Notes: generated by a model from the letters alone, not told the origin. A stretch of 35,913 nt of DNA from an uncultured Veillonella sp. (GCF_900545795.1 NZ_URAR01000019.1:1-35913); one strand, 5' to 3'; positions 1 through 7,503 are shown, counted from the first letter of the stretch. Numbers and translations: made by a program.

Positions 1-771
1 AAATATGGCATGACTAAGGCTCAAATCTTAGAAGCTGTAGCGTATTGCAAGGATCATGGGGTAAAAGAATTTGGCTTGCATACCATGGTAGTATCCAATG
101 AATTAGATCTTACAGGTTTAGTTGGTACCGCACAACTTATGTTTGATTTAGCTGTAGAAGTAAAAGAAAAAACAGGCGTAAGTGTAAGCTTTATTGACCT
201 TGGTGGCGGTGTAGGCGTAGCTTATCGCCCAGAAGATACACCAGTTGACTATACAGCGCTTAGTACCGGAATAAAAGAAGCCTATGAAAATACCCTAGAG
301 CAGAATGGCATTCACAATGTATCCTTAGCCTTTGAGTGTGGACGTATGGTAACAGGCCCTTATGGTTATTTAGTGACAACGGCTATCCATCACAAAGATA
401 TTTATAAGAATTATATCGGTTTAGATGCTTGTATGGCCAATCTTATGCGCCCAGCGCTCTATGATTCGTATCATCATATTACAGTGGTGGGGAAAGAAAA
501 TGCGCCTCATGACCAAGTGTACGACGTAACTGGCTCTTTATGCGAGAACAATGATAAATTTGCCATTGACCGTCAATTGCCTAAAATTGATATGGGCGAT
601 ATCATTGTAATTCATGATACTGGCGCTCATGGCCATGCGATGGGTTTTAATTATAATGGTAAATTGCGTTCTGCGGAATTACTCCTCAATGAAGACCACA
701 GTATTACACAAATTCGCCGAGCAGAAACCTTAGATGACTTATTTGCAACATTAGATTTTAGCGATTTATAG
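1..771 (+). CDS. lysA: Diaminopimelate decarboxylase, C-terminal part (5' end outside window)
   Basis: PLP-dependent fold-III decarboxylase that converts meso-diaminopimelate to L-lysine in the cytoplasm. The reading frame is open from base 1, so the ATG at position 10 is internal and roughly the first 160 residues, with the PLP lysine, lie outside the window. Visible family motifs are HTMVVSNEL near the start, the phosphate-binding glycine loop FIDLGGGVG, ECGR, DACMANLMRPALYD, the partner-subunit substrate motif SLCENNDKFA and GAHGHAMGFNYNGK near the C terminus. These fit the LysA branch seen in clostridia and Negativicutes. Ornithine or lysine decarboxylases share the fold; the CENND motif and RPALY favour LysA. 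The dapB-asd-dapA genes of the same pathway lie about 14 kb away on the other strand. Only a weak AT-rich hairpin (844-859) follows as a possible terminator. Confidence 0.88.
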   Translation, partial: KYGMTKAQILEAVAYCKDHGVKEFGLHTMVVSNELDLTGLVGTAQLMFDLAVEVKEKTGVSVSFIDLGGGVGVAYRPEDTPVDYTALSTGIKEAYENTLEQNGIHNVSLAFECGRMVTGPYGYLVTTAIHHKDIYKNYIGLDACMANLMRPALYDSYHHITVVGKENAPHDQVYDVTGSLCENNDKFAIDRQLPKIDMGDIIVIHDTGAHGHAMGFNYNGKLRSAELLLNEDHSITQIRRAETLDDLFATLDFSDL

Positions 772-915
772 AATAAGTCTATGATTGGCTAATCAATTAT
801 GGTATAATATTTAGGACGATTGAAGTAATCTCTTAAATAAACTAATAGATTTTTCTATTTTTATAAAAAAATTAAATATTATTTTTAAATTCATAGTAAT
901 TTAGTAGAAATTAAC

Positions 916-944
916 TTGCAAGGTAAACAGTTAGATTGTATAAT
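916..944 (+). promoter_or_regulatory. Promoter of the suf leader
   Basis: TTGCAA (916-921), a 17-bp spacer and TATAAT (939-944) make a near-consensus sigma-A type promoter, with transcription expected to start near 951. The 345-bp gap 772-1116 also holds an extended -10 (TGGTATAAT, 800-808) without a convincing -35, a weak AT-rich hairpin at 844-859, and the hairpin described at 1010-1045. No open reading frame of note was seen in the gap. The promoter lies 165 bp upstream of the sufC start, so the transcript would carry a long leader. Confidence 0.7.
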
Positions 945-1009
945 GTTTATTAGGTATAAATGTTACAAATCTTGATGGTTACCGAAGTGGTATGAATTAA
1001 AAGCTGTAT

Positions 1010-1045
1010 GAGCGATATTTCACTTTGGTGAAATGTCGCTCTTTT
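1010..1045 (+). terminator. Terminator-like hairpin in the suf leader (possible attenuator)
   Basis: A 14-bp stem (arms 1010-1023 and 1028-1041, one G-U pair, loop TTTG) is followed by TTTT. It lies about 60 bases downstream of the strong promoter at 916-944 and 70 bases upstream of sufC. It would therefore either release a short RNA of about 95 nucleotides or attenuate transcription into the suf genes. A weak second promoter (TTTACA 1049-1054, TATGAC 1073-1078) lies beyond it. No competing antiterminator pairing was obvious. Confidence 0.7.
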
Positions 1046-1116
1046 GTATTTACACCTAATTTACTCATTATCTATGACTAAATATCATAATTATCAATAA
1101 AAGGAGTGATCGAATC

Positions 1117-1860
1117 GTGGCAGAATTGCTTCGCGTAGAAAACCTACACGTATCCGTAGAAGGTAAAGAAATCCTTAAAGGTATCGACTTAACAATTAAT
1201 AAAGGTGAAATCCATGTAGTTATGGGCACTAATGGTGCTGGTAAATCTACATTAGCCAATGCTATTATGGGGAATCCAGTATATGAAGTAACTGAAGGCT
1301 CCATTACATTTGAAGGTGAAGATATTACTGAAGAAGACGTAAACAACCGCGCTAAAGCTGGTATTTTTATGTCCTTCCAAAATCCAATTGCCATTCCTGG
1401 CATTACAGTAGAAAACTTCATCCGTACAGCTAAAGCTACTGTAACTGGCGAAAATGTGCGCGCTTTAGCGTTCAAAAAAGAATTAAAAAGCAAAATGGAC
1501 GAATTATCCTTCGACCAATCTTATGCACAACGCTATGTAAATGAAGGCTTCAGTGGTGGTGAGCGTAAGAAAAACGAAATTCTTCAAATGTCCATCTTAG
1601 ATCCAAAGCTTGCTATGCTATACGAAAGTTACTCCGATCTCGGCTTTTACGCTGGGCGCATCGTATCTGATGGGGTAGATCGTTTCCACAACGAAAACAA
1701 CGCAGTACTCATCATTACACATCACAATTCTATTTTACAAAAACTTAAACCAGATTTTGTTCACATCTTAATCAATGGCAAAATCGTAAAAACTGGTGAT
1801 GCATCCTTAGTAGCAGAAATCGAAACAAAAGGCTACGATGCTTATAAAGCATTAGTTTAG
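1117..1860 (+). CDS. sufC: SUF system ATPase SufC with a disrupted Walker B/D-loop
   Basis: ABC-type ATPase of the SufBCD scaffold, which drives Fe-S cluster assembly in the cytoplasm. The start is GTG, with AAGGAG ten bases upstream. The length of 247 residues is usual. Intact elements are Walker A (GTNGAGKST, residues 37-45), the Q-loop (Gln88), the ABC signature (GFSGGER, 144-150) and the H-loop (ITHHN, around His202). Residues 169-180 read YESYSDLGFYAG where the family normally has DETDSGLDIDAL. The Walker B aspartate, both D-loop aspartates and a glycine are thus replaced, although Glu170 is kept. Sequence on both sides is typical, so this is a local cluster of missense changes, not a frameshift. 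ATP hydrolysis should be badly impaired if the sequence is correct. The stop codon abuts the SD of sufB. Confidence 0.93.
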   Translation: MAELLRVENLHVSVEGKEILKGIDLTINKGEIHVVMGTNGAGKSTLANAIMGNPVYEVTEGSITFEGEDITEEDVNNRAKAGIFMSFQNPIAIPGITVENFIRTAKATVTGENVRALAFKKELKSKMDELSFDQSYAQRYVNEGFSGGERKKNEILQMSILDPKLAMLYESYSDLGFYAGRIVSDGVDRFHNENNAVLIITHHNSILQKLKPDFVHILINGKIVKTGDASLVAEIETKGYDAYKALV

Positions 1861-1871
1861 GAGGCTTGTTA

Positions 1872-3281
1872 ATGGAAACTAGAAAGAAAACTCATGTAGA
1901 AGAGATGGACCGTGGCGTCTATGATATAAAGAATGAGTTTGAATATTCTTATAAATCAAATGCTGGTCTTACGGAAGATATTATCCGTGAGATTTGGTCC
2001 AATAAAAATGAACCTGAATGGATGTTAGAATTCCGTCTAAAATCCTTAAAAATATATAATGAATTAGATATTCCAAATTGGATTCCTGATATTTCTGGTC
2101 TTAACATGGACAATATTGTTACGTATGTTAAACCAAAAGTAGATATGAAGGGTGATTGGAATGAAGTGCCAGAAGATATTAAAAGCACGTTTGACCGCTT
2201 GGGGATTCCAGAAGCGGAACGTACTTCCTTGGCTGGTGTAGGTGCTCAATACGACTCTGAAGTTGTATATCACAGCATTCAAGAAGATCTTGTAAAACAA
2301 GGTGTTATCTACACAGATATTGAAACAGCGCTTCATGAACATGAAGACTTAGTAAAACAATACTTCATGACCTTGGTTCCTCCAAGTGACCATAAATTCG
2401 CTGCACTGCATGGTGCTGTATGGTCTGGTGGCTCCTTCGTATATGTGCCAAAAGGCGTACATGTAGAGATTCCATTGCAATCTTACTTCCGCCTTAATGC
2501 GCCAGGTGCTGGTCAGTTTGAACACACCTTGATTATTGTGGAAGAAGGCGCTAAGGCACACTTCATTGAAGGTTGTTCCGCACCAAAATATGATGTATCC
2601 AATCTTCATGCAGGTTGCGTAGAATTATTTGTAAAAGACAATGCCACACTTCGTTATTCTACTATCGAAAACTGGTCCAAAAATATGTATAATCTTAACA
2701 CTAAACGCTCTCGCGTTGGTAAGAACGGTACAATTGAATGGGTAAGTGGCTCCTTTGGTTCTCGCGTATCCTGTTTATATCCAATGAGTATTTTAGCCGG
2801 CGAAGGCGCTCATTGTGAATTTACTGGCGTAACATTTGCTGGTGAAGGTCAGTACTTAGACACTGGTGCTAAAGTTGTTCATGCCGCTCCACACACAACA
2901 AGTAATATTAACTCTAAATCTATTTCTAAGAGTGGTGGCGCAGCAATTTACCGTGGTGTATTAAACATCGGTAAAAATGCAGAACATTCCAAAGCAACGG
3001 TATCTTGCGAATCTTTAATGCTCGATCAAATCTCTCAATCCGATACAATTCCATCCATTAGTATTGAAAATGACAATGTAGACCTTGGTCACGAAGCTAA
3101 AATCGGTCGTATCTCTGATGAAGCTATCTTCTACTTAATGACTCGTGGCATTAGCGAAGAAGAAGCACGCGCTATGCTTGTACGTGGTTTCGTAGAACCA
3201 ATTTCCAAAGAATTGCCATTGGAATATGCTGTAGAAATGAATAATCTAATTACCTTAGAACTTGAAGGTTCTATCGGATAG
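1872..3281 (+). CDS. sufB: Fe-S cluster assembly scaffold protein SufB
   Basis: Scaffold subunit of SufBC2D on which nascent Fe-S clusters are built. The preferred start is the ATG at 1872 (469 residues), because AGGAGG at 1859-1864 is seven bases upstream; an in-frame TTG at 1866 would lie too close to that SD. The right-handed beta-helix core shows the usual motifs GGSFVYVPKGV (about 186-196), EGCSAP (233-238), FAGEGQ (322-327), VHAAPHTTSN and the C-terminal VRGFVEPI. The conserved cysteine in SCESL (Cys379) and the LGHEA motif (His407, Glu408), linked to sulfur transfer and cluster building, are present. It overlaps nothing and follows sufC by 11 bases, so it is almost certainly cotranscribed. 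It looks fully functional, in contrast to its ATPase partner. Confidence 0.96.
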   Translation: METRKKTHVEEMDRGVYDIKNEFEYSYKSNAGLTEDIIREIWSNKNEPEWMLEFRLKSLKIYNELDIPNWIPDISGLNMDNIVTYVKPKVDMKGDWNEVPEDIKSTFDRLGIPEAERTSLAGVGAQYDSEVVYHSIQEDLVKQGVIYTDIETALHEHEDLVKQYFMTLVPPSDHKFAALHGAVWSGGSFVYVPKGVHVEIPLQSYFRLNAPGAGQFEHTLIIVEEGAKAHFIEGCSAPKYDVSNLHAGCVELFVKDNATLRYSTIENWSKNMYNLNTKRSRVGKNGTIEWVSGSFGSRVSCLYPMSILAGEGAHCEFTGVTFAGEGQYLDTGAKVVHAAPHTTSNINSKSISKSGGAAIYRGVLNIGKNAEHSKATVSCESLMLDQISQSDTIPSISIENDNVDLGHEAKIGRISDEAIFYLMTRGISEEEARAMLVRGFVEPISKELPLEYAVEMNNLITLELEGSIG

Positions 3282-3290
3282 GAGGTACTG

Positions 3291-4340
3291 ATGAGTAAAG
3301 TATTATTTAATGAATTACCCAGACCAACCTTCCGGTGGTTACAGGTAAATCATACTGAAGGTGTTGTAGCCAATGGCCAATCACCAGCTACAATTACAAT
3401 CGATGCTAATGAAGGGGTAGTAACAGAACTGCAGAATAAGGCTTTATTGAATCCTAATTTTGAAGGCGCTGAAGCAAGCTCTTTATTAGCGGTTACAAAT
3501 GAATACAACAAAGGCCTAGCTATTTCTGTACCAGCTAAGGCAAAGGAAAAAGTTGTTATCACAATTGATGCCAACACAGCTAGCGTAGGTGATAAAACAC
3601 GCGTCGCTATTGATGTGGCATCAGAAGGTGAATTAGAAGTTCTTTACATTGTAAAAGGTGAAGCCAAAGAAGGTGGCATTAACTTACTTACAGAAGTCAA
3701 TGCTGAACCAAATGCCAATGTGACTGTAAAGAAACTCCAACTCTTAGGCGAAGGCGTACAACAAATTGAACATCGCTATACTAAACTAGGTGCTAATAGT
3801 AAAGTAGAATACTTGAATGTAGAACTTGGTGGCAGCGAAAACTTCTTGCATTACACTCAAGACTTGAGTGGTGAAGAAGCTCATATTGTTCACGATTTAG
3901 CCTATCTTGGTGAGAAAAAACAAAAATTTGATATTTCCATGCTCATGTCTCATGTAGGCAAGAAAACTGTCAGCGATATTCATGTACTTGGTGCTTTAGG
4001 TGGAGAATCTAAAAAATCCTTCCGCGGCACTTTAGACTTTATCCGTGGCAGTGTAGGCGCAGAAGGGGCAGAAGAAGATACTTGCGTATTATTGGATCCA
4101 ACTGTTAAATCTGTATCCTTGCCACTATTACTTTGTAAGGAAGATAATGTAGTTGGTAATCACGCCGCTAGTGCTGGTCAATTAGACAAGACAAAATTGT
4201 TCTATATCATGAGCCGTGGTTTTAGTGAAGCAGAAGCCAAACATATAATTGTTGAATCTATGCTTCGCCCATTAATCGATCAACTTGGTAGTGAAGAGTT
4301 AGAAGAATTAGCCCTTGCTACAGTTCGTGCTAAAATTTAG
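3291..4340 (+). CDS. sufD: Fe-S cluster assembly protein SufD
   Basis: Second beta-helix subunit of the SufBCD complex, a SufB paralogue that pairs with it and is linked to iron acquisition. The 349-residue protein begins at an ATG preceded by AGGAGG, nine bases after the sufB stop. The N-terminal half is divergent, as is usual for SufD. The C-terminal half carries the recognisable block FRGTLDFIRGSVGAEG and, further on, VGNHAASAGQLD, FYIMSRGFSEAEA and a final LRPLIDQL helix. The conserved histidine of GNHAA is kept. It sits third in the sufCBDS operon. No anomaly was seen. Confidence 0.93.
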   Translation: MSKVLFNELPRPTFRWLQVNHTEGVVANGQSPATITIDANEGVVTELQNKALLNPNFEGAEASSLLAVTNEYNKGLAISVPAKAKEKVVITIDANTASVGDKTRVAIDVASEGELEVLYIVKGEAKEGGINLLTEVNAEPNANVTVKKLQLLGEGVQQIEHRYTKLGANSKVEYLNVELGGSENFLHYTQDLSGEEAHIVHDLAYLGEKKQKFDISMLMSHVGKKTVSDIHVLGALGGESKKSFRGTLDFIRGSVGAEGAEEDTCVLLDPTVKSVSLPLLLCKEDNVVGNHAASAGQLDKTKLFYIMSRGFSEAEAKHIIVESMLRPLIDQLGSEELEELALATVRAKI

Positions 4341-4360
4341 TCAAAGTAAGAAGGTGTATT

Positions 4361-5590
4361 ATGAGATCTGTTGCAGAAGCATATAAAGATTTTCCAATCT
4401 TAAAAAAAGAACATAAAGGTCACCGCATTGTTTACTTAGACAGTGGGGCAACTACTCAAATGCCTGAAGCCGTTTTAAACGCCTTACATAAGCATTTAAC
4501 AGAGCATAATGGTAATCCTCATCGTGGTGCCCACGTACTCGCTGTGGAAGCCTCTGAGGCGTATGAAACAACCCGTGATGCTGTACAACGCTTTATCAAT
4601 GCTAAAGAACGAGAAGAAATTGTTCTCACTCGCAACACTACAGAAAGCTTGAACTTAATTGCGTTTAGTTATGGCCTACACAATCTAAAAAAAGGCGATA
4701 AAATTGTCATTCCTGTATCAGAGCATCATGCCAATCTTGTAACTTGGCAACGTGTAGCTCAAGTTACTGGTGCTATATTAGAATTCATGTACTTAGATGA
4801 ATCAGGCCATTTAAAACCTGGTGAAATGGATAAAATTGACAATACAACTAAGATTGTCTCCTTTGCCCATATCAGTAATGTACTTGGCATGGAATTCCCT
4901 GTGGAAGAATTGATTAAGCGCGCTCACGCTGTAGGTGCTATCGCTATTTTAGATGGTGCCCAATCAGCGCCACATAAAAAGATTGACGTGCAAGCATTAG
5001 ACTGTGATTTCTTCGTATTCTCTGGTCATAAAATGTGTGCCTCCCAAGGGATTGGTGTTATGTATGGCAAACGTCATCTATTAGAAGAAATGCCGCCATT
5101 CCTACTCGGTGGGGACATGATTGAATATGTACAAGAGCAATCAACTACCTACAATGAAGTACCATATAAATTTGAAGCTGGTACACCTAATGCTCATGGT
5201 GCTGTTACTCTTAAAGCAGCTATTGAGTATTTAGAAGAATTTGGCATGGATAATATTAATGCCTATGAAAAAGAATTAGTTAATTATGTATTGCCAAAAT
5301 TGTTAGAAATTCCTCATGTACATGTATTGGGTTCTGAAGATCCAGCTGAAAAGCATGGTGTTATTGCCTTTACTATTGATGATGTACATCCTCATGATGT
5401 AGCGACTATTTTAGATAGTAAAGGAGTATGCATCCGCTCTGGTCATCATTGTGCACAACCACTTGGTGCGTACTACAATGTCCCTGCATCTAACCGCTTA
5501 AGCATGTATGTATATACGCGCAAAGAAGATTTAGATATTTTCCTTGAAGCAGTGAAGACAGTACGTCCAACTATGGGTTTAAAAGACTAA
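4361..5590 (+). CDS. sufS: Cysteine desulfurase SufS
   Basis: PLP enzyme that takes sulfur from L-cysteine as a persulfide and hands it to SufU. The 409-residue length is normal. Visible elements are the substrate/PLP histidine in EHHAN (His123), the DGAQSAPH motif (198-205), the PLP lysine in SGHKM (Lys224), KFEAGTPN (270-277), the catalytic cysteine in RSGHHCAQPL (Cys364) and an arginine in SNRLSMYVY (Arg379). After the PLP lysine the sequence is CASQGIG where most SufS proteins have CGPTGIG, a local divergence of uncertain meaning. An AAGAAGG-type SD precedes the ATG. It is 20 bases after sufD, in the same operon. Confidence 0.95.
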   Translation: MRSVAEAYKDFPILKKEHKGHRIVYLDSGATTQMPEAVLNALHKHLTEHNGNPHRGAHVLAVEASEAYETTRDAVQRFINAKEREEIVLTRNTTESLNLIAFSYGLHNLKKGDKIVIPVSEHHANLVTWQRVAQVTGAILEFMYLDESGHLKPGEMDKIDNTTKIVSFAHISNVLGMEFPVEELIKRAHAVGAIAILDGAQSAPHKKIDVQALDCDFFVFSGHKMCASQGIGVMYGKRHLLEEMPPFLLGGDMIEYVQEQSTTYNEVPYKFEAGTPNAHGAVTLKAAIEYLEEFGMDNINAYEKELVNYVLPKLLEIPHVHVLGSEDPAEKHGVIAFTIDDVHPHDVATILDSKGVCIRSGHHCAQPLGAYYNVPASNRLSMYVYTRKEDLDIFLEAVKTVRPTMGLKD

Positions 5591-5691
5591 GTAATTCGAT
5601 TTAATGGCTAATTCGTTTGATTTCCATTTAAACACTAAGTTATTTTGATTTCAATAAAAATACGAAGTTAATCGATTAAAAAAGCTCATCT

Positions 5692-5739
5692 CACTTATTA
5701 GTAAGCGCTCCTAAATTAGGTGGCGCTTACTGATGAGTG
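5692..5739. repeat. Long hairpin 1 between sufS and sufU
   Basis: Inverted repeat with arms at 5692-5708 and 5723-5739, 17 pairs including G-U wobbles, capped by an inner palindrome CCTAAATTAGG (5710-5720). No T-run follows on the plus strand. On the minus strand six T residues lie about 13 bases beyond the stem, which is too far for a standard terminator. It may stabilise or process the suf mRNA between sufS and sufU. Confidence 0.65.
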
Positions 5740-5741
5740 TA

Positions 5742-5796
5742 TTACTTTGTAATGTATTAATCTTACAGTTGTTGAGATTAATACATTGTAAAGTAA
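5742..5796. repeat. Long hairpin 2 between sufS and sufU
   Basis: Inverted repeat of 22 pairs (arms 5742-5763 and 5775-5796; two G-U wobbles if transcribed) with an 11-base loop. It starts two bases after hairpin 1. No T-run follows, so it is not a standard terminator. Together the two hairpins fill most of the sufS-sufU gap and could act as an RNA processing or stability element. The wobble pairs suggest that RNA, not DNA, pairing is maintained. Confidence 0.7.
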
Positions 5797-5845
5797 GTAA
5801 TAAAAATAGTAGTAAAGGCATTACATAATATAGGAGGTTTATTCC

Positions 5846-6289
5846 ATGGAAATGGATCAATTATATACAGAGTTAATTTTGGAGCATAATCAGGATAAGC
5901 GCAATAAACGTTTACTTGATGTATTTTCTACTTCTGAACATGGCCATAACCCAAGTTGTGGTGATGATTTAACCTTGCAAATCGATGTTAAAGATAATGT
6001 AGTAGTAGAAGCTGCTTACACTGGTTCTGGCTGTGCAATTAGCCAAGCTTCAGCATCTATGATGATTGATATTATTAAAGGCAAAACTTTGGATGAAGCC
6101 TTCCGCCTCGTTGATTTATTCTTAGGCATGATCAAAAAAGAAGTAACCGATGATGAGGAATTAGAAGAATTAGAAGATGCTATTGCATTAAAGAATATTT
6201 CTAATATGCCAGCCCGTGTAAAATGTGCTGTTTTAGCTTGGCATACCTTAAAAGAAGCCTTAAAAAAAGAAGAAGCTAAAGCGAAGTAA
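5846..6289 (+). CDS. sufU: Sulfur-transfer/scaffold protein SufU
   Basis: Zinc-containing partner of SufS that accepts persulfide sulfur and passes it to SufBCD in Gram-positive-type SUF systems. The 147-residue protein has the three ligand cysteines and aspartate expected: NPSCGD (Cys38, Asp40), GSGCAIS (Cys63) and PARVKCAVLAW (Cys127). The GKTLDEAF region and ASASMM helix are also typical. A strong AGGAGG (5832-5837) precedes the ATG by eight bases. It is separated from sufS by 255 bp, whereas sufC-sufS are tightly packed, so it may be expressed at a different level. The C-terminal lysine/glutamate-rich tail is a minor lineage feature. Confidence 0.95.
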   Translation: MEMDQLYTELILEHNQDKRNKRLLDVFSTSEHGHNPSCGDDLTLQIDVKDNVVVEAAYTGSGCAISQASASMMIDIIKGKTLDEAFRLVDLFLGMIKKEVTDDEELEELEDAIALKNISNMPARVKCAVLAWHTLKEALKKEEAKAK

Positions 6290-6306
6290 TTCTATATAGG
6301 TAAAAT

Positions 6307-6347
6307 AAAAGAGTTAACCGCAACCTTTGTTACGAGTTAACTCTTTT
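6307..6347 (+). terminator. Rho-independent terminator after sufU
   Basis: A 12-bp stem (6307-6318 with 6336-6347) around a 17-base loop merges into a run of T. The A-run on the left arm means it can also serve the convergent minus-strand gene at 6376-6621. Confidence 0.88.
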
Positions 6348-6375
6348 TTATTTCTTTAGTTTTTAATCTTTATTT

Positions 6376-6621
6376 TTATTCTTTAGATTGAGGCTTTGGC
6401 AATTTGCCCATATCTTGAAGTAGTTTTACAATGCGAACACCGCAGTTTTTACCGCCACAAGAGCCAGTGCCTGCGCCTGTACGCTCACGAATCTTTGGAA
6501 TCGTATCACAGCCATCATTAATCGCTTCTTTAATTGTTTTTCGACTAATGCTGCGGCAAGTGCAAACTTTTGTGTATTTATCTAATATACTATCAGGAAC
6601 CTTCTGTTCTTCAAAATCCAT
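6376..6621 (-). CDS. BFD-like [2Fe-2S]-binding protein
   Basis: Small 81-residue protein with the bacterioferritin-associated-ferredoxin-type [2Fe-2S] fold. Ligands are seen as Cys20-x-Cys22 and Cys55-x4-Cys60, the spacing typical of BFD domains (CxC, about 32 residues, CxnC), with a further Cys38 between. The segment TGAGTGSCGGKNC and the two-helix arrangement match the family. It likely shuttles electrons or senses iron; the partner is not in this window. An AGGAGG SD is visible upstream of the ATG. It converges on sufU across a shared terminator, and a palindrome at 6676-6694 overlaps its likely promoter. Iron or redox control is an inference. Confidence 0.85.
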   Translation of the reverse strand: MDFEEQKVPDSILDKYTKVCTCRSISRKTIKEAINDGCDTIPKIRERTGAGTGSCGGKNCGVRIVKLLQDMGKLPKPQSKE

Positions 6622-6666
6622 AATACAACCTCCTTATACTACTTAGTATGTGGTATGATATACTTA

Positions 6667-6694
6667 ATTATAACCTTATTGTATCATACAATAA
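6667..6694 (-). promoter_or_regulatory. Probable promoter and operator of the BFD-like gene
   Basis: A TATAAT -10 on the minus strand (6667-6672) lies next to a perfect palindrome, TTATTGTAT-C-ATACAATAA (6676-6694), with 9-bp arms around one base. The palindrome would occupy the spacer of the promoter, a classic repressor position. The 9-1-9 form resembles Fur/PerR-family operators in symmetry, but the bases are not a clear match to either consensus. The -35 is weak. Confidence 0.55.
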
Positions 6695-6719
6695 ATGTTC
6701 TTAAAATACTAAACTATTA

Positions 6720-6757
6720 TGTACATTGTTACTATTGTACAAAACTGTACATATAAT
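6720..6757 (+). promoter_or_regulatory. Triple TGTACA motif at the HAD gene promoter
   Basis: The self-complementary hexamer TGTACA occurs at 6720-6725, 6736-6741 and 6746-6751, immediately followed by a TATAAT -10 (6752-6757). No good -35 is visible. The gene start is about 50 bases downstream. The clustering suggests binding sites for an activator or repressor, but no regulator can be named. Confidence 0.4.
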
Positions 6758-6809
6758 TATAAAAAATTGTTTATAAAATAACTCGTCTTATTTAAAGAAA
6801 GGATTTGCT

Positions 6810-7487
6810 ATGATCTGCATTATTTTTGACCTTGATGGAACCCTTACAGATTCTGCCAAAGGGATTATTACCTCCATTAAATATGCCCTAGAAAAGAAAG
6901 GGGCTCCTATTCCTGATGAAGAAACCTTGCAATTATTCTTAGGACCTCCAATGAAAGAGTCCTTACAAACTTATTGCCATATGACAGAAGCGGAAGCAGA
7001 GGAGACCTACGGCTACTTTAGAGAACGCTATGAAACAGTAGGGAAGTTTGAAAACGAAGTATATCCAGATATTGAGCGCATGTTAGTCACCTTGCGCCAA
7101 ACCAATACATATGTAGCGGTAGCCACAGCTAAACCGGAACATTTAGCTAAAGAAATATTAGACCATTTTAATTTAACTCAATACTTTGAAGTTATTCGTG
7201 GTGCTAATGTGGCAGAAAATTTAGTTCATAAAGAAGATATTTTACGTAAAACTATTGAAGAGTTACGTGAAATGTCCAATAGCCGTGTTAAGAAAAATAT
7301 TACCGGCTGGTACATGGTAGGGGATCGCAAATACGATATACTAGCAGCGAAAGCATTAGATTGCCGCGCTTTAGGCGTTACTTATGGTTATGGTACTAAA
7401 GAAGAACTAGTAGCAGCCCAGCCAGATTATCTCTGTGACAATCCTCATGATATAGTGCTTCAAATCGCCGTAGATACTTTATTATAA
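6810..7487 (+). CDS. HAD-superfamily phosphatase (phosphoglycolate phosphatase-like)
   Basis: Predicted cytoplasmic phosphohydrolase of HAD subfamily I, 225 residues. Motif I is DLDGTLTDS near the N terminus (nucleophile and acid aspartates). A helical cap domain follows. Motif II is the TAK segment (VAVATAKPEH), and motifs III/IV include GDRKYD with acidic magnesium ligands. The GppMKESL region after residue 45 resembles the Gph/5'-nucleotidase-like branch. The substrate cannot be set from sequence; phosphoglycolate and nucleotide monophosphates are the usual guesses. The AAAGGA SD precedes the ATG. It is a single-gene unit with its own terminator. Confidence 0.85.
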   Translation: MICIIFDLDGTLTDSAKGIITSIKYALEKKGAPIPDEETLQLFLGPPMKESLQTYCHMTEAEAEETYGYFRERYETVGKFENEVYPDIERMLVTLRQTNTYVAVATAKPEHLAKEILDHFNLTQYFEVIRGANVAENLVHKEDILRKTIEELREMSNSRVKKNITGWYMVGDRKYDILAAKALDCRALGVTYGYGTKEELVAAQPDYLCDNPHDIVLQIAVDTLL

Positions 7488-7503
7488 AATACTCTATATA
7501 AAG

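Noticed and set aside
975..1003. Weak resemblance to the 5' part of tRNA-Leu in the suf leader
   Set aside because: No acceptor stem, anticodon arm or T arm can be completed around it.
1068..1493. Minus-strand open frame of 141 codons across the start of sufC
   Set aside because: It overlaps a clear sufC frame, has no SD and no recognisable domain; it is an antisense shadow. The same applies to the other frames antisense to sufB, sufD, the flavoprotein and the dap genes.
1866..1871. TTG as an upstream start for SufB
   Set aside because: Only one base separates it from the end of the AGGAGG; the ATG at 1872 has proper spacing.
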